From Candidatus Woesearchaeota archaeon (GTDB taxonomy: Archaea > Nanobdellota > Nanobdellia > Woesearchaeales > JASKKU01): 6,114 bases of DNA. Where the stretch lies: the NCBI GenBank assembly GCA_011045925.1, contig DSBS01000090.1:1-6114 (forward strand), in the 5' to 3' direction. The translations under genes and the position numbers were made by a program. How positions within the stretch are numbered: position 1 is the first letter of the stretch; every line of letters starts with the position of its first letter. This document shows, in pieces, positions 5,348-6,114 of this stretch. Under the pieces are notes generated by a model. That model was not told where the DNA came from and searched no databases. It saw nothing but the letters and a program-made list of their open reading frames with translations.

Positions 5348-6114
5348 ATGGATCCAATTCAATCACTTACCTGGAAAATAGCAATGATTAATCTCGATCA
5401 GTACCATACTATATCAAACATTCTTGTTTTTGCATTGATTGCAACTTTGGGATTCACTATCTACAGGGCTATTAAACAAAAGCTTAAAAAAAAACTCACC
5501 AAAAAAAGAATCAAAAACCTAACAGTATTCATTCTAGAGGTTTTTATAGTTGGACTGGCTGTTTTTGCCTACTTTCATGTGATCATGCATGGCAAGGTTT
5601 TTTTCCCATATGAAGAAACTGATGTTAAGTACTTCAACGGCTTTCATTATATAATAGAGGAAGCAGACTATAACTCCCACAGCACAACAGTCGGTATTGG
5701 CTACTATGCAGTTCCTATTGCTTTAATGAGGCTTTTTTCAATAAATAATATACTCAGCCTATATAATTTTGTTAATTTATTTTTGCTTTGCCAGCTTCTT
5801 ATAATCGCCTATCTTATTTACTTCTTTTTTAAAGATAAATCATCAAGGCTCAAGGCAGCTGTTGCTGTTGCTGCAATCCTCATGTATCCTTCAACCCTGG
5901 TTATTGTAAGATATCTTAGGTCAATCTATACTATCGTATTTATTTCCACCCTTTCATCATATATCCTAATGAAAGCCTGCTCTAAAAAGAATTCAAGAAT
6001 TGAATTTCACATTCTATTCTCTTTAAATTACGCACTAGGATGCCTCACAAGGCCTGAATTCGTTATTTTAAATTTTCCAATCCTGTTAAACTACATAATA
6101 AACCAATATAAAAA
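5348..6114 (+). CDS. Second polytopic GT-C-like membrane protein (3' end outside window)
   Basis: The frame is open from ATG 5348 to the window end (255 codons). Helices lie near residues 22-39, 58-78, 133-160, 168-200 and 212-251, with a very basic loop at 41-56 that should be cytosolic. The first outside loop has the acidic FPYEETD (86-92), then SHSTTVGIGYY and a helix, the same order as in gene 4; TRPE (234-237) matches gene 4's SRPE after a similar helix. I infer a distant paralogue and a second GT-C-type enzyme with E89/E90/D92 as candidate catalytic acids. The start lies 3 nt after gene 4's TAG and in the same frame, with only weak SD-like bases nearby, so it is probably translated by coupling. 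A normal GT-C length of about 500-600 residues suggests that about half is missing from the window. Confidence 0.82.
   Translation, partial: MDPIQSLTWKIAMINLDQYHTISNILVFALIATLGFTIYRAIKQKLKKKLTKKRIKNLTVFILEVFIVGLAVFAYFHVIMHGKVFFPYEETDVKYFNGFHYIIEEADYNSHSTTVGIGYYAVPIALMRLFSINNILSLYNFVNLFLLCQLLIIAYLIYFFFKDKSSRLKAAVAVAAILMYPSTLVIVRYLRSIYTIVFISTLSSYILMKACSKKNSRIEFHILFSLNYALGCLTRPEFVILNFPILLNYIINQYK

Overview
The window is AT-rich and densely coding. Its Arg codons are almost all AGA/AGG, its stop codons are mixed (TAA, TGA, TAA, TAG), several genes have strong GGAG(G) Shine-Dalgarno (SD) sites, and it carries a DUF362 iron-sulfur protein. This fits an archaeon, perhaps a DPANN-like lineage. That is inference from codon use and gene content; a deep-branching bacterium is not excluded.

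Left edge (1 to about 160, minus strand): the first codons of a gene running leftward out of the window. It starts MKLNLKSTNHGVGQ and has a perfect GGAGG eight bases before its ATG. The SD lies in the loop of an 11-bp hairpin, and a second, 53-nt hairpin lies further upstream. The peptide and this arrangement resemble the left end of an IS200/IS605-type (TnpA) insertion sequence. The call is moderate because only 14 residues are visible. The leader of the next gene follows (about 140-216); it has a GGAGG too far from the ATG unless the RNA between them folds.

Main block (217-6114, plus strand): five co-directional genes. Gene 1 is a three-helix membrane protein with a PH-like cytosolic domain and an outside domain. 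Gene 2 is a soluble protein whose body looks like a copy of gene 1's outside domain (shared LCFxExC and SPLxD motifs). Gene 3 is a three-part iron-sulfur protein: an N-terminal region resembling the C-terminal tail of a radical-SAM protein, a DUF362 domain, and a two-cluster ferredoxin. Genes 4 and 5 are two tandem, distantly similar polytopic proteins with features of GT-C (lipid-phosphate-sugar dependent) glycosyltransferases; gene 5 runs off the right edge.

Genes 1-3 are tightly coupled (1-nt overlap, then a 12-nt gap, each with a strong SD). A 53-nt gap precedes gene 4, and genes 4 and 5 are 3 nt apart. A reasonable but unproven reading is a cell-envelope locus: membrane glycosyltransferases plus a membrane-anchored sensor or scaffold protein and a redox protein of unknown reaction. 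No tRNA, rRNA or CRISPR array is seen.
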